The notes beneath the pieces were generated by a model. That model made no database searches, was not told the DNA's origin, and was given only the letters and a program-made list of their open reading frames with translations. A program made the translations under genes and the position numbers. Below, piece after piece: positions 44,652 through 55,910 of a stretch of 64,000 nt of DNA. Origin of the DNA: Xylaria sp. FL1777 (Eukaryota; Ascomycota; Sordariomycetes; Xylariales; Xylariaceae); assembly GCA_022578965.1 (NCBI GenBank), contig MU400552.1:186001-250000 (forward strand), read 5' to 3'. The first letter of the stretch is position 1, and each line of letters begins with the position of its first letter.

Positions 44652-46531
44652 GAGAAATATATATCTGCGTTCTTGCCATAGACCGGAAATCGCCAGGGAT
44701 CCAGGCCTTCGTGGCAGCTATGCTGGTATCAGTGCTCGGCCAGTCATGGTTGGGGGAGTATGGCTGCCGTCCTATTCGCTGTCTTTGATGACATTGCGAA
44801 GGTATATTCCTCATCGCTCTGCCTGACAACATGTGAGGACAAATAAGTAACGACAGGAATTAGGCTCTGGTGCGATTGACGGAATAAGATTTAATAGTTC
44901 ACTAATAGACTTGCATAGATTACTGTTTACACAGAGGGACAATAGACCGAAATGAGCACACGTAATATAACATGCTGAAGCTGCATGAAACGATAAGTTG
45001 TCGGTGCGGGCGTGCAAGTCTGTTCGTACAAACTCGAATTGCCTGGGTTGCATTACGTATGAAACCGTAACTTATCGGGCGGTCTCTATTCTTCCATATT
45101 GAAGTCGCTTTTCTTTCTGGCGACGGAATTTGAGCCTTGAACAAATAGGTTGCCAGGCCCTCCGCCACCGATTTCAGACGCTGTGATGAGAGCGACGCTG
45201 GCCCTGATCTCGGCAAGCTTCGGCCTTGATAACTGATACAGGCTCGACAATTCTGTGAGACGGGACGACCGCCTTGAGTCGTCTTAACTAGCATCAGTCT
45301 TATCGCCATGTTATCGCATCTCAAACTCACCCCTACACTCCCGTCTATTCTCTATCTGGGAGCTACCGTGTATACTGCAGGTCCCTCATTTACCTGAGCC
45401 CGTTCTAGTTCTAATGCCATTCGCCGACGTTGGGATTCCTATACCCTTCTAAGTCCACACGGACGCGGTTCACTTCGGGATGACGATGGCATCTACACAC
45501 GTCTTGTTCCGCCACACGAACTTCCGTCAATTACCGACTTCAACCCAGCCAAATATGGATGTAGCAGGAATACAGGCAGTGGGGCTATAGCATACCATGT
45601 ACATAGCAATAATATTCGTTAGATATCCCTTCCTAATGGACACACTAGCCGCTATACGCTACATAGGGCCATGATAAACCACCCCTTTCCGCTTCGTTCC
45701 CCTGTGATTATCTAACAATACAACGATCTCTAATCGAGCCTTCATCCATATGGGTTGACAGACCAAAATCCAGACTTAAAAAACCGAACGTTTCATACTT
45801 GTGCTTATAGCTAAGTAGTAATACCTCATAATACGGGTTTTAAAACCCTCTTTTAGCTAACGATAGTGAGCTCTACTATATAGCTAGTTCTATAACTAGG
45901 ATTAAAAGAATCGTATCTAGGTAAGCAACATCCATACCTCCTTGAGGTTCTTGTGAGTTCCTATACTCATAGGAGTAACTAGCATTCAAGCAGTTGTAGT
46001 TTTATCGTAAACCCAGTGGACATTCTGCAACGTTGCTAATGCGGGTAAAGTATATCTGCATTAAATTTTTATCTGTGAATACTGTTCTCGTATACACCCA
46101 TTTCCAAGTTGGAATAAATAGCGGTAGTTAAGGAACTTGCAAACTTACTAAAGGGGTTCAAGGGTACGAGACCGAGAAGGAATATCCCGAAGCATTAAGG
46201 GATGGGAGAGAGCCCAGCATAATGGACATGGAGTGAAAAGTGAGACGGATATAAATAATAGATATTAAATATGACGTTTATATTTAGTTGCAGTAGCCTC
46301 TAAATCGTTCCGATCTAATGCATCTTATACAATTTGCTTGTGTCTAACCTCTGGAACCTTCTATACCAATTCGTCCAAAACTCTTACTTAAAACAACGTT
46401 ACTATTGCGCCAATGATAACTTCGTCCGGAGCAGCTCCAAGTTTTCAACAGTTTCGTTTCCGGCTCAAGGAAGCCAAATCAATGCTGAGGTGGACAGACC
46501 GACTACCGCCACTTTTCGGAATGTAGGATGG
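44652..46531. other. Gene-poor spacer
   Basis: AT-rich. A 136-codon frame at 44920-45330 (minus) has no recognisable domain and is overlapped by another frame. Nothing else supported. Confidence 0.55.
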
Positions 46532-48229
46532 TCAATAAAGCTTCTCCCACTTCATACACAACGCAGCGATTAGCATGACGCCACCGGCAATCGGTACAAG
46601 TATGAACGTCAATTGTATTGACTTAGTGAGAGCCGAGATCGCGGCATCGCGCAACTTTTCGTCTAGTTGAGAGAAAAGAGAACTTTGTGCACCGGCTAGA
46701 ACAGCCATGATATCGGCATTCGAAAACCCGTGGCCCGCCAGCGCCTCTGAGAGGTTTCTGGAAGCTACAGAGTGGAAAATCTGGCCGGAGATACCGAGAG
46801 CAATTACTTGGCCGCCAACTTCTGATACATTCTGTAAGCTGAGCGCAGAACCCGCATTGATTGGATCCGTGGTTAGCGGAGCGATTGAATAGCTTTTTTG
46901 CATCGATAGTCCGCAGCCAAAGGCAACGACAACTGTCAATCCGTAGATAACGCTTGTCTGGGTGTGTACATCAAGATAAACCACCAGCAAACTGCCGCCA
47001 ATAATCAAGAGTAAGGCGGATACGAGGTAAAGAAGTAGATAGAGTCTAACGCGGCCTACAAAATGTCCTGAGATCACACTCGTAGTCGCAGCCACGGCAA
47101 CAAAAGGCAGTAGGCGTATAGCGGCGGTCAGACTGCTGTCATTCTGCACAAACTCGAAATAGAGGGGAATATAGAATATGCACACGAATAGTGCCGTGAT
47201 GAAAGCCGAGTTCCCGATGTATAGTAATACCTGGGTACGCTCGCCAAGAAGGTGGGTTGGAAACGCGCGCTTGGTGGGAGTGGTAAAAAGGGCAAAGTAC
47301 TGCTGTAAACCATACAACACCAGTACAACACCAAAAACCACAAATGTCGCGATGGTACGGCCGTCGTCCCATGGCCATTGCCCACCTGCCATGGTAAGCG
47401 CCAGGAGGAATGAAACCCATACTCCGGCACCGAGAATGAACCCTGTGATATCGATGCTGACAAGCCGTTCTTTAACGCTGACGCCCGGCATAGGCCGAAC
47501 CGATGGAAGGCTGAAGATATACGCTGGCGCCGAAGCTGCGCCTACGACAAGGTTGAAATAAAATGCCCAGCGCCAAGTAGCTGAAGAAACAGAAAATGCG
47601 CCGCCGATAACAGGTCCTAGGACGGCACCGACTCCCCAAAAGAAGCCGACTAAGGTCGTGTAGAGGCCACGCTCATCCGGGACCGTCAAGGCCGTCAAGA
47701 AGTTCAGCGAGCCAAGATAGATGCCGGTGCCTCCAGCTCCAGCAATGACACGACCAACAATCAAGGCAGCCATATTGGGTGCCGCACCACATAGCGCCGA
47801 GCCGATGTCGAAGAGTGCCACAGTTATGACGAACATCCATTTCATGTCGAAGGCATTATACAAATAACCCATCAAGAATACCATTGTCACCGAGCCTAAT
47901 GGGAACCCAGCACCGATCCAAGCCAGTTGTTCAATGTGGCCGAAAGCCTTGATTACATCGCCTTGGACCGCTGCTGCGATGGTTGTATCAAGGCCGTATA
48001 GAAAGCAGGTGACATAGAGAGAGGCACAGATAAAGAACCAGCGAATGCCGTGAATTTCTCTCTTCTTGGTCTCCGACTCTTCACTGCTGTTCTCCCCAGA
48101 AGAATCGGCCTTCTCGGGATCGCGAGTAACCTCGTTCGACCTTTCCGGGATGCTCAGTGTTTCGCGTTGCTCCATGAGCTGTGAAGAGCCATTGGGGGTT
48201 GACTCGAACATCTGGTCTTTGAATATCAC
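46532..48229 (-). CDS. MFS efflux transporter, DHA2 (14-helix) type
   Basis: Proton antiporter of the DHA2 drug/toxin efflux family, located in the plasma or vacuolar membrane. The single exon gives 565 residues. A polar N-terminus of about 60 residues precedes the first helix (W-F-F-I-C-A-S-L-Y-V-T-C-F-L-Y-G-L-D-T-T-I). The motif-A-like G-Y-L-Y-N-A-F-D-M-K-W loop and the family motif C region (G-A-V-L-G-P-V-I-G-G-A-F) are visible. The hydrophobic pattern fits 14 helices, with a last helix near the C-terminal K-W-E-K-L-Y. ATG at 48229 is used; another in-frame Met is seven codons later. It is transcribed divergently from a Zn2Cys6 regulator 685 bp away, the usual arrangement for a secondary-metabolite export module. 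Confidence 0.92.
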   Translation of the reverse strand: MIFKDQMFESTPNGSSQLMEQRETLSIPERSNEVTRDPEKADSSGENSSEESETKKREIHGIRWFFICASLYVTCFLYGLDTTIAAAVQGDVIKAFGHIEQLAWIGAGFPLGSVTMVFLMGYLYNAFDMKWMFVITVALFDIGSALCGAAPNMAALIVGRVIAGAGGTGIYLGSLNFLTALTVPDERGLYTTLVGFFWGVGAVLGPVIGGAFSVSSATWRWAFYFNLVVGAASAPAYIFSLPSVRPMPGVSVKERLVSIDITGFILGAGVWVSFLLALTMAGGQWPWDDGRTIATFVVFGVVLVLYGLQQYFALFTTPTKRAFPTHLLGERTQVLLYIGNSAFITALFVCIFYIPLYFEFVQNDSSLTAAIRLLPFVAVAATTSVISGHFVGRVRLYLLLYLVSALLLIIGGSLLVVYLDVHTQTSVIYGLTVVVAFGCGLSMQKSYSIAPLTTDPINAGSALSLQNVSEVGGQVIALGISGQIFHSVASRNLSEALAGHGFSNADIMAVLAGAQSSLFSQLDEKLRDAAISALTKSIQLTFILVPIAGGVMLIAALCMKWEKLY

Positions 48230-48914
48230 GTTAGCTGTGCCACTGGGAAGTAATTTCTGACATCGTACCTGAAGTATGAAAAAATAGCAGGAAACTCCAA
48301 TGGTTATAATTTTATCTGCCGTCTTTGAGTATGTTTCCGGCTTGTTTGGATCGTGTGGTAAATGCTTGTTTAACTACAAGTAAAGGATGTAGACTTATAT
48401 AGAAGGTAAATATACATTGTATATCTCTTGTGTTGGGTTGATTTTAAATCGCATAGAACACATTTATATTAGATAAACATTTCTCATATCGTGTTAGTTG
48501 ATCGAATCTTTCCACTTAGGCATTTCTGTAACTCGGCTTCTGAATAAGCGAATTTATGACAAACTAGCTATGTTTAATACAACATCCTTTCCTTGCAAAT
48601 TCACTTGTACTCGAGAGATATGGTTGTCTTTGCAATGCGTCGCACTTCCCCTTTAGTTATCAACTCCACTTGCGTCATTTCGGATTATCCCTATTGGCTA
48701 GTTCTATGCGAAATAGGTAGAAAGCGGGCCATTTATTTTTGTCAGCAGAGCTTCCGCGGAACGTTGATCATTGAGAGAATATTGGAGCGGAAGTGAAATT
48801 TCATCTGAGGGCTTCCGTTGAAGCATCCCACCCATCCATTCTTCAGCCAAGGAAGCGTCTAGTGCATGATAAACAATTGGTTCGGACCCCATATCCTAGG
48901 CCTCAAGAATCATC
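48230..48914. promoter_or_regulatory. Divergent promoter, transporter and Zn2Cys6 regulator
   Basis: The 685-bp region between the two start codons carries no gene; a 62-67-codon frame on each strand overlaps antisense. It holds the CTTCCG/CGGAAG cluster at 48751-48817, about 100-165 bp upstream of the regulator start. Confidence 0.7.
48751..48817. promoter_or_regulatory. CTTCCG/CGGAAG cluster, candidate Zn2Cys6 operator
   Basis: TTCCGCGGAA (48752-48761) is a perfect 10-bp palindrome with two CGG half-sites back to back. CGGAAG at 48788-48793 and CTTCCG at 48812-48817 form a further inverted pair separated by 18 bp. Zn2Cys6 proteins typically bind paired CGG triplets, and one is encoded just downstream, so autoregulation and control of the divergent transporter is the natural inference. 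Confidence 0.5.
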
Positions 48915-51014
48915 ATGAAACGAAGCGAACCCATCAGAAAGGTCCCTAACCCCTAAACTTGCTGCCTGACGAAGAGTTATTAACCATTTCCCCATGCTAT
49001 TGCTAACGATTATCGTCTCCAGGCCTGTGATTTCTGCTATCGTAGGAGATTCAAATGTGACAGCCAGAAGCCACGGTGCTCTCACTGTGTCCTCTATGAC
49101 TCGGAATGCACTCATAAGACTGCTCCCCGAAAAGCGGCACCAAAAAAACGAGCTTCTAGCAGCCGGGAATCTGCCCTTGAGTCTCGAATTAGGACCCTAG
49201 AAGCTCAACTGTCTACAACTTTGGAGAGACTCGAGAGCATAGAAAGGGACCATCCCCCTGGAAGCTCTTCCGATATATCGAGCTTAACCTTTGGGGATGC
49301 GGAGGAAAACATCCCACTTAGTACCCCTGACCCCGGTCACGAGGCCATGCCGTTAGACTCACTACATGACATCCTGCCCGTGATTGAGTGGTACCTTGCT
49401 ACGAAGAATTCCCTGGTCCCCCTCTTTGATGCATCGAATCTTTTGACTGCAGTCAAAGATTGGTACCACAAACCACATACAAGAGAGCGTACGGTCTGGG
49501 CAATGATCAAGTGAGTGGTAATTCAGTTTATTTTTGCAGGCTGAAACATCACTTGGTGGAAGCAAAACTATTTTTGGTATTTCCTTGATCAGCGAGCACT
49601 GCATGATTCTCACACCCCTCGAAGAGTGTCTTAAACGTACAGTATTAAACCTAAGTTTTTTTTGTAGTGTCGTACTGGCTCTTGCTCATCACAACGGCTA
49701 TTCGGGTAGAAAGCCACATTCCATCAACGATACAAGTTATATTAAAAATGCCCAATCGGTTTTGACGGATGCTATAGCAAATGACACGAAGCTCATGCAC
49801 GTCCAGGTGCTCATTGGTCTTGCCATGTTGTTTCGAACTGCCCATGAACCGACCCCCGCTGTCGTTTTGAGTGCGACGGCTCTACGTTTGGCCCACAAGC
49901 TTGGGCTTCACAGAAGATCCGCTAAACAATACGATTCTGCTATGTGTCTGCAGCGAGACCGAGTTTTCTGGATAGCCTACATCTTGGACAGATCCATCAG
50001 CTCCCAGACTAGGATAAGCCCTATCCAACTCGATAGTGATATCGATCTGGATCTGCCACCGCTTGAACCTTTATGCGACGACCTAGGTGGCTTCGTTATC
50101 ACAGATGATCGGCATCCGAAATTCAGCTTTTTTCGTGCTAATGTACAAATGGCGAGGATTCAAGGATTGGTCCACAAGTATGTGTATTCGGGATCAGCAC
50201 AAAAACTCAGCGCTGCCGAAAAGGCTCACAACGTGGCACTTATCCACCGGGAACTTGATGCCTGGACGGCGCAGATACCGCACGACTTTCATCCTATCAC
50301 GTTGTCGCAATCGGAAGACATGGAACTGTCGAGACACTTTTGCATGCTGTATTCTGCCAGGCTGTCATGTAGGGCTATTATCAGCTATGGCAGTTTGCTT
50401 GACAGTTTTCACTATTCGAAGTGGGTAGAAAGCCTGCAAGGCTATGGAGAGAGAATCGTTAGTGGCGAAATTGTTACGTCTATAACCGATCAACGAGGCT
50501 GGAAAACGTTGGTCGATGAGTCGAGGGATTACCTTAGACTTTTCATGAAATTCAAGTCAAAAGACGCCGTCTTTACAATGTGAGTGCTTTGTTCACTTGG
50601 CGAAAACCACGGATAATATTTGCTGACCTTTTCCCCCTTTTTTCTTCTTGAATTAGGACAACCCTGTGTGCACATACCACAAGCCTGATTTGCCTAGTAG
50701 CACAGAACATGTCCAACACTCACCGTGGAATACGGGCGTCGGATGACCCCTTGATTGACATAGCTATGGCGCCTCTTGGGGATATAGTAAAGCAGACAGG
50801 GAGTCTACGAGACACATACAACGCAATCGAGAAGCTGAGGGCGTATGCACAAGCCATGTCTCAGCATCAGGATTCGCAATTAAGTAATTTCCCGAGCGAA
50901 CCTACTTGGTTAACCAGTTCCACTTCTGAAGCTACAGACCCCGAGATTCTTAATTATCTGTTCGCAATGCCTGATGGTGAATCTCTATGGAATCTGCAAC
51001 ATCCTACCATATAG
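48915..51014 (+). CDS. Zn2Cys6 fungal-specific transcription factor
   Basis: Nuclear regulator of 594 residues from exons 48915-48941, 49023-49510, 49668-50579 and 50657-51014. The zinc cluster is C-x2-C-x6-C-x6-C-x2-C-x6-C at residues 11-38, preceded by basic residues. A coiled-coil dimerisation stretch follows at about 60-80 (S-R-I-R-T-L-E-A-Q-L). The middle-homology domain (fungal_trans) covers about 115-430; its I-N-V-V-L-A-L-A block is rebuilt across intron 2 and D-R-V-F-W-I-A-Y-I-L-D-R is intact. Exon 1 encodes only nine residues and uses an uncommon GTCCCT donor, but a CTAAC branch site and CAG acceptor are good and splicing restores the expected R-K-A-C-D-F-C. Likely pathway regulator of the adjacent transporter and perhaps of the polyketide synthase. 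Confidence 0.88.
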
Positions 51015-54000
51015 GATAATATAATAATAGCTAGGCGTCGTGAAAATGCGAAATAGATACTGTGATAAAGCGCTTGGGTCTCGAGATGGACTGTTCGGAC
51101 AGTACTATTTTCATAGATGGCATACAATTAGAACAATATGTAAGTTTAATGCAACAGCTAAACAGCAATAATTTCCGAGGCCCTGAAGCAGAGTGATGTG
51201 AGCGGCTGAGACGTACTAGCCCCTGAGTGGCTATTACCTAGGCTTAGTCATACTGTCTTAGACACCTAGATAGTTGTCAAAGGTATGAAGAAGGGTACAA
51301 TATAGCGAGTAAAGTAGTGTGTTCAAGATAACTAGAAGTTAGGAAGGTGACCTAAAGGTCAGAGGGGATAGGTGATATATATAGCCGAAAGGGTATGGAG
51401 TGTACTGTATCCACTTATTCTAATAGTAGTTTGGTCTTGTTCTTTCATCTTTCTCATAATGCTTTCAACTTGAATCAGTCAGGTAAGGAGAGTTTGACTA
51501 GTTTGATTCTCTTACTCTTCATAAAATGATTAATCGGGTATACCTAGAAGAATAGGACGTAATTATACGAGACGAGGAGTTACTCCTCAAGGTATTCTCG
51601 TTCCATTTCAGTATGCAGAGACTCAGAAGCGGGAAAGAGGATAGCTTACAAGATGGTGGGTTATGAGGTATAGCATCACTTGCAGTAGCCCTACTACGCT
51701 GCTAGCTTATATTGAATGATAGGTAGTTGAACTTGGCATGGCCTTGGCCAAGAACCACGAATTAGCAATGAAGTAAGATCAAGTAGTGTCATGACAGCGT
51801 GCACTATAACAATTCCTATTTTTCTAACCCGGGGATTATGGAAAGGGGTCCTGCAGTACTTAAGTACTCATTCAATAACTTTAGGATTATGAGGTGAAAT
51901 TTATTAAGAGAAGTTGTGAAGTGCAGTATGATACCTGGAATATTTAGCTGTAGATTAAGGCTTAATAGAATTTCGGTAGATAGCTTGCCATTTTAAATAC
52001 AAGGTACATGCAGTCATGTGTCCATGCTTAAGGATCACATACCTGCTCGTATTATTTCTTGCTTTATTAATCAGCTTATAATATTTAAGACCCTGTTCAC
52101 ATCATCTGCCCTTTTCCGTTGCAACCCTGCGATTTTCGCTTGAGCCCCTCGACAATCCCCTATGTAATTTCCTAAAGAGTAATATCGACGAATGAGCTTG
52201 TGGATTTTAGATAGCGTAGATATGAATACTGCGTATAAGTAGATGATGAGATCAGCTGAGCTATATGCAGAGTGGCCCTGTATACGACAAGCGCATCCTA
52301 ACTCCTAGTCCTGTATCTAGAACTTAGAAGATCATCTGAATACCTTAGTACTGGTGATCCTATTTGGAGAGCGCACTATTGCACCTCTTATAACCGATCG
52401 TGGTCTACTATCCCGCAAGATGAATACTATAGAGGGGAATTTGCCGAATACTCTGGGCTTTTTAAACGTAGTCTGGGGCGAAAACCCGGCCTACTAGTTA
52501 TTGTACGCGCCAGATTTCGGGTGGGTGAAGGGGAGTCTTGAGGACGCATTAATTAAGCTTGTATTAAAAAATAAACCCTTTAGAAGCTGGGAGTAGTCGA
52601 ATTGGTGCCACCTGCCTCGTAGTATTTCCTGTATTGGCGGCGTAGAAATAATCGCCTAACTTGTCAGGACAATGGTGAGGGAATGTCATAGTTCGGGAGT
52701 TCCTCAACAAGGTTCGTTGAGCTTTGTCTCTCGGCAGCCGGACATGAGGCCAAGACCGTACAGACAGTATCCACTAGCAACCATTGTATTATAAGAATAA
52801 AGGTAGATGTTGAACATCTTTATAGTGAAGGCTAATATGACAAATAAGTTAAGACTAAATTGGAAATTCTAGTGGTTTTTAATTGTTGACTCCTTTTATG
52901 TACCCGATACAACTCCTTACCTGGCAAGACAGGTCCACCTATTTGTCAGAAGTAGTAGAGATATATACGAATGATAGCGGATAGATATATTGAGGATTAA
53001 TAAAATGGAATAGGCAGTCCCAAGGGCTTTAGGAGATCCGGTAGTACATATAAATATACGGCTGAAGTGTACTAACCTTCCCTAGGTATTTCAAGACAAT
53101 TCGCACGGGGATAACCCGTAATACTCACACTAGCGCCTGCTGGCCATGTCAACCCGTCACCCGAGAAGAGCGTCAGTTGGAGGGTACTACAGCTACGACT
53201 GATGTACTAGGTTCTTATATCATCTTCACTTATTTGAGTGTTTACCTAACTGAACGAGAGCACGTGGCTAGAGAACTTCGTAATAAGCTTATTGCTTAAA
53301 GATTTCATGTTTTCTTAGGCAAGGTGGTAAAGATGTGACCGTCGAGGACTTGAGCGTGTGAATATAGGAAAAAATGATCTGATGAAATGGAGGCGAGGGA
53401 AATATGGGTCATAAGCTCGTGAATTCGGCTAGATACTTGCTAGATGTTCTTCTTATATTTATGTCAGCCCGTTTCCCGGAGCTCGTATAAGCAACTATCA
53501 TCAAATCAACCGTTTATTGTCCTGCCCAGTTAGTATGACCATGACCAATGTCCGGCCAGTTTCTTTCATAATCTGTCAGATTCAATAACTACTCGACATA
53601 AAGATGGCCGAAAACTACGAGGCAGGAGAAACATCGGTGATGCAAATAAGCTATCCGAGGAGATATCACCTAATGCCTACGCAGTACCGGTGTCGGGAGG
53701 ACTGGTCTTTAGGTCTTATGTGCCTTATGATCACTACGGTTAAACAGAGACGTGGCCTGAGGGCAACACTGTGGGTTGCAGAACCAGTCATTTCGCCATA
53801 GTGTTAGGACAAACAAAAACCAAATCACACTATAACTCGAAAAGTATCAACCATCAATACCGATCACCGGACTGACATAGCAACAGACATTGTTCATCGG
53901 GCTGCCTACTCGACAACAAATGATGTTCGAATTTTTTTCCATTAGGCTAACTGTTCTGGATGCGTTGTCCTTGGCGGACGCTTAATGGTGGGAGACGTCG

Positions 54001-55910
54001 AAACTCACGCTCGCTTGATACTTGGCGCATTTCGGCTGTGCGTCTAAGAGTCACCAGCCTACAGCACACACTTGGGCATACACACTAATCGGTATAACGC
54101 GTATATTGGGGGGACGTGAGCCTGTTCTGGCCAGCCTTCGCTATATATAAAGCGAATACGCTTCGAAGGTTAGTCGAGAACTGCCTAGTAGTATACCGTA
54201 GCTGATTAAAACACAAAAAACAACAGAAAATGGAAAGTAGTATAGCGATAAGGGGGGTGGATAAAGAGATTTTGAGCCGTATACGAGACGTGTGTATAGG
54301 TGGCGACGGGTGATGTTGTAGAGGAGAAGTTGCGCGGGGCCCCTAGACCTAGTAGCACCAACTATTAAAAAATATCCCGATTACCAAACCCCGAATGTAC
54401 TAGTATATCTTATGGGTAAGCCGAGTGTATGTAGCCCTGACGACATATGGTATGCGAACACCGTAAAACCTCCCTGTCTCTTAACCTTGGCTCATTCAAA
54501 CTATAAAGGGTTCGAGGGCTGTCTATTAGCTCGGCAATGTTACTAGTCCTGCGCGGTTATATCTCACTCATCATCGGTTCATACAGGTAAGCAGCATGAT
54601 AATCCTACTGCGTATGCACTGCGCTAGAGCTTGTACCAATAGGGGGTTTTTGCTAAGAAAGTCTTCTATATCTACATCTACTTACTAGACAAGGCTTATC
54701 AAGTGGCAAAAGTGCTTCGAGACTAATCAACAGCTAATTTTCCACCTAAATTCTATGACATCCTTGTGATTAACAGTACTCTTGCACTTTATCCAGCGTG
54801 GCGCTATAGAATTATCATCCTGCCGACCTGTATTTGGACTTTGATATCGACGAGACCGAATCTATCACTGTTTCGGTGAGAAAAATTGGAGCAGTTAGTA
54901 CGGTCCGTAGGGCGCCGCCTTGCAGACTACCGCGTCAGTGGTGCGGATGCGGGCGCATGCATGGGGAGCCACGAGGAGAGCCAGGGTTAATAGCTTGGCA
55001 GTACATAGTAAAGCAGGCTAAGTTATGCTTATTTATACTCCGGACCTCTCTAAGCTCTGCTGGCTCGGAGGTTAATAGTTCGGTAGTGATTCGGGATCTT
55101 AACTTGAAATTTTAGTAGTTTAACATTACAGTTAACAGTGTATTCGGAATTATAGATAGATTTGTAAACCGCTAGTGCCGTTAGAAAAGTTGAAATATAA
55201 GTGCAGCATGAAATTATTGTTAAAACCGTTAAACTAGCTACAGTACAGTAGTTAAATAGGAAGTGGTATATAACAGCATTTCTATGTTTATTTAATTTAT
55301 ATTTATTAGAAGCTTTTCATTCGTAACAACAGTTGTAATCAGGAAACTTCCTAATATAGGAGCTTGAAATGAACAATTAGATTGTTAACTGCGCGGTAGC
55401 TGGTTACAATAGACGTATATCGAAACCGTGATAATGATCCTCAAAGAGCCGCATCGTACGATTTACTACTAATATTGTAAGATCTTTACTGCGCACGGTA
55501 GATACTCTTAAATAGTTCAGGTCGTACACGCTTACCTGCCTCCTTTCTACATTGCACTCGAACTCTGTGATACGCACACACGAGTAGAGGCAGTTTCTCG
55601 CGAACGTGGCTTACTTTTGTGATGATAATTTGACCTAGGAGACGAAAACAGACACAGATCCGAGGACAAACAGCTGCCCTGGGACTCTGGACAAGGCTCG
55701 CCGGGGCCGCGGAGATGGAAGCCAAAAAAGATAAGGATCAATACAGACTATTGCTATCATATTCAATTTCACGATTTGAATTTTCTATATAAACCCCTTT
55801 TCTTGAAATCATCCTCCACATTTCCAGAATCAGAGCACCTCACTCACAATCTACACGCACACTTTATTCTAATTAACCCCCACCAAAACGATCTATCGAC
55901 GTTATACAAA
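51015..55910. other. 4.9 kb gene desert between regulator and polyketide synthase
   Basis: AT-rich with stops in all frames. The longest frames (53604-53801, 54834-55115 plus; 55486-55741 minus) have no domain. I see no tailoring gene, terminal repeat or transposase remnant that I can identify. It could be decayed repeat DNA. The last 130 bp contain the promoter of the synthase. Confidence 0.55.
55787..55794 (+). promoter_or_regulatory. TATA box of the polyketide synthase
   Basis: TATATAAA lies 117 bp before the ATG at 55911, followed by a C/A-rich leader. Position and sequence fit a core promoter. Confidence 0.6.

Noticed and set aside
44920..45330. 136-codon minus-strand frame
   Set aside because: Cys/Ser/Arg-rich without domain, overlapped by another frame; not convincing as a gene.
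49534..49667. Open frame running into regulator exon 3
   Set aside because: Part of a 157-nt intron; splicing 49510 to 49668 restores the conserved I-N-V-V-L-A block, whereas the open frame does not join to exon 2.
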